This document shows, in pieces, positions 63,990 through 64,000 of a stretch of 64,000 bases of DNA. The stretch's first letter is position 1; each line of letters starts with the position of its first letter. The DNA comes from Dechloromonas sp. CZR5. Lineage in GTDB: Bacteria > Pseudomonadota > Gammaproteobacteria > Burkholderiales > Rhodocyclaceae. The position numbers were made by a program, and so were the translations under genes. The DNA lies in contig NZ_VUYQ01000004.1 of the NCBI RefSeq assembly GCF_008711155.1, positions 266,459 through 330,458 of the forward strand, read 5' to 3'. Below the pieces are notes generated by a model, which was not told the DNA's origin, searched no databases, and saw only the letters and a program-made list of their open reading frames with translations.

Positions 63990-64000
63990 CTCGCTTCTCT

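Overview
The window looks like a chromosomal segment of a GC-rich betaproteobacterium, most likely order Rhodocyclales (Dechloromonas/Azonexus-like). This rests on gene families and gene order: DUF3579 beside argD-argF-argG, DUF2788, a PHA phasin, an IspH/FkpB/LspA/IleS/RibF block and a minor-pilin cluster. I ran no database search, so the genus is an inference.

Layout: 1-2.7 kb, TerC-family membrane protein, a small SpoIIAA-like protein and a mercaptopyruvate sulfurtransferase. 2.7-11.8 kb, an anaerobic-respiration-type module: a sensor kinase with a heme c motif in its periplasmic domain, an NtrC-type activator, two inverted repeats and a sigma-54 promoter, then a secreted Met-rich repeat protein, a small exported protein, an anchored pentaheme cytochrome, a Tat-exported DMSO-reductase-family molybdoenzyme, a four-cluster ferredoxin subunit and a TorD-type chaperone. 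11.8-21.5 kb, housekeeping genes (queG, tsaE, amiC, a diguanylate cyclase, ribF, ileS, lspA, fkpB, ispH). 21.6-27.6 kb, type IV pilus assembly genes (pilY1 and minor pilins) of lower GC. 27.7-33.3 kb, rpsT, DUF3579, argDFG with a histone-H1-like tail on ArgG, DUF2788, ppnP and yajQ. 33.3-42.4 kb, mixed metabolism including a thiolase, the DUF404/DUF403 pair and a phasin. 42.4-49.0 kb, a sigma-54-type promoter, an ABC importer, a DctB/DctD-like two-component pair and a tautomerase-fold gene between the two regulators. 49-55 kb, two probable phosphatases, chromate transporter and an OsmC-YcaO protein. 55.0-56.4 kb, a TopAI/YjhQ-type toxin-antitoxin pair behind a structured leader with a possible leader peptide. 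56.5-63.8 kb, RNA helicase, DUF455, aldo/keto reductase, DUF47-Pit phosphate uptake with a pho-box-like element, DUF465 and greB. The window ends in tandem strong promoters that resemble a ribosomal RNA operon leader.

The two parts most worth following up are the sigma-54-controlled Met-rich/heme/molybdoenzyme module (2.7-11.8 kb) and the topAI-yjhQ leader (55.2-55.4 kb). In the first, an uncharacterised molybdoenzyme whose predicted third Fe-S ligand is His rather than Cys sits with a protein that is about one quarter methionine. This would fit a respiratory enzyme that makes or meets a reactive oxidant or a thiophilic metal, but the substrate cannot be read from the sequence. In the second, a nine-residue open frame contains the strand that pairs with the bases directly in front of the toxin start codon. 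No CRISPR array, transposase, prophage or tRNA gene was seen.
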